Shown: positions 63,440-64,000 of the stretch, piece after piece
Position numbering within the stretch: the first letter of the stretch is position 1
Layout of the letters: the number at the start of each line of letters is the position of its first letter
Source of the DNA: Pseudomonas cremoricolorata
Lineage (GTDB): Bacteria; Pseudomonadota; Gammaproteobacteria; Pseudomonadales; Pseudomonadaceae
Length of the DNA stretch: 64,000 nucleotides
Direction: 5' to 3'
NCBI RefSeq assembly: GCF_000759535.1
Contig: NZ_CP009455.1
Coordinates: 1,488,001-1,552,000, forward strand
Notes under the pieces: generated by a model
What the model saw: the letters and a program-made list of their open reading frames with translations, nothing else
Told to the model about the DNA's origin: nothing
Databases searched by the model: none
Translations under genes and position numbers: made by a program

Positions 63440-64000
63440 TCACGGCAACTGCAAACCGCCTGCTGCCTTGTGCAGGGCCCGCAAATGCTCGCCAATTTGC
63501 CGGGTGTTGGCCTCCACGGCAGCGATTTCCTTGGCCCGGCTCGGGTCGAGCAGGGCGCGCACTTCCTGATCGAGGTTGGTACTCAGGCGCAGCAGTTGCG
63601 CCTGGCGCTCGCCAGCGGTGTGCTCCAGGTATTGGCGTTCATCGGCTTGCGGGATGCCATAACCCTGGGTGCCGAGCAGCTCCGCCGGGCGGCTGAGGAA
63701 CCCGCTGTTGGCCAACATCTGTTGCAGGGTTTCGTTGGCTTTGTCGACCGTGCCGTCCTTCAATGCGCTGGCGTTCAGGTAGCGCTGCTTGACCTCATCC
63801 TGAGCCAGCAGCAACTGCCGGCGCAGGCTGGCCTGCTCCAACAGCAGCAGCGCGGCACTGGTGCGCAGGTCAGCTTTGGGGAACCAGGCGCGGCGTTGTT
63901 CGGCATCCTGGGCCAGCCAGTCCTCGACGTTCTTCTGGGGCACCGGCAGCTGCTTGCGCAGCACCTCGAACATGGCCTGGAAACGGTCGCGGTAGGAATC
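63440..64000 (-). CDS. Unrecognised helical protein (N-terminal part outside window)
   Basis: The frame ends at TGA 63440-63442 and runs open to the right edge. The residues before the internal Met at 63973 (DSYRDRFQAMFEVLRKQLPV) read as continuous protein, so the true start lies outside. The visible 186 residues are helical, Leu- and Gln-rich (RRQLLLAQDEVKQRYLNASA, LSTNLDQEVRALLDPSRAKE) with no motif I recognise. This looks like a C-terminal coiled-coil region. Confidence 0.75.
   Translation of the reverse strand, partial: DSYRDRFQAMFEVLRKQLPVPQKNVEDWLAQDAEQRRAWFPKADLRTSAALLLLEQASLRRQLLLAQDEVKQRYLNASALKDGTVDKANETLQQMLANSGFLSRPAELLGTQGYGIPQADERQYLEHTAGERQAQLLRLSTNLDQEVRALLDPSRAKEIAAVEANTRQIGEHLRALHKAAGGLQLP

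Overview
The window is high-GC chromosomal DNA from a fluorescent Pseudomonas, most likely the P. putida group. Protein sequences and gene order (trpI/trpBA, prlC, znuABC-zur, polA-engB-cc4-dsbA, kinB/algB, gltP) match, from memory, the stretch running from about PA0102 back to about PA5478 across the origin side of P. aeruginosa PAO1 and the PP_0075-PP_0148 stretch of P. putida KT2440. It reads as core chromosome. I found no rRNA, tRNA, insertion sequence, prophage or CRISPR array. Both ends cut a gene: a SulP permease on the left and an unrecognised protein on the right.

Layout. 0-5 kb: a choline-O-sulfate catabolic cluster (choline sulfatase, a choline-binding protein, a SulP permease and a divergent LysR regulator). 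5-8.3 kb: trpBA with divergent trpI. 8.3-14.7 kb: small stress and envelope genes (DUF883, dodecin, OsmC, two DUF1161 paralogues, two lipoprotein paralogues). 14.8-20.4 kb: prlC, a zinc-ribbon gene, a second divergent M3 peptidase, and a radical SAM gene under a perfect SOS box. 20.8-27.3 kb: carbonic anhydrase plus SulP, then an orphan SCO1/SenC where relatives carry the whole aa3 cytochrome oxidase cluster, then a large M48-type membrane protease. 27.3-32.2 kb: metNIQ and a large-subunit catalase. 32.3-36.2 kb: zinc uptake (znuCB, zur, znuA). 36.2-43.2 kb: thrB, polA, a probable ErsA small RNA, engB, a wrecked cytochrome c5 gene, cytochrome c4 and dsbA. 43.2-48.7 kb: c-di-GMP enzymes (DgcP-like GGDEF, CSS-EAL) with an AmpDh-type amidase. 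48.7-54 kb: kinB-algB, then two transcription units with sigma-54-like promoters encoding a BON-domain protein, a short membrane protein, DUF1328 and an Ivy-like protein. 54-64 kb: gltP, a nucleoside-recognition protein, DUF5924, an M16 peptidase, a Na/Pi cotransporter and a CitMHS citrate transporter.

Most notable points: the absent aa3 oxidase cluster next to a decayed c5 gene; two sigma-54-type promoters directly downstream of the enhancer-binding-protein gene algB; an ErsA-like sRNA with an AlgU-type promoter between polA and engB; a perfect 14-bp-arm palindrome containing a LexA box before the radical SAM gene; a structured, GGA-rich non-coding segment plus tandem palindromes upstream of gltP; and a Hfq/Crc-type CA motif with a mini-ORF upstream of citM. 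Almost every convergent gene pair is closed by a long, near-perfect hairpin.
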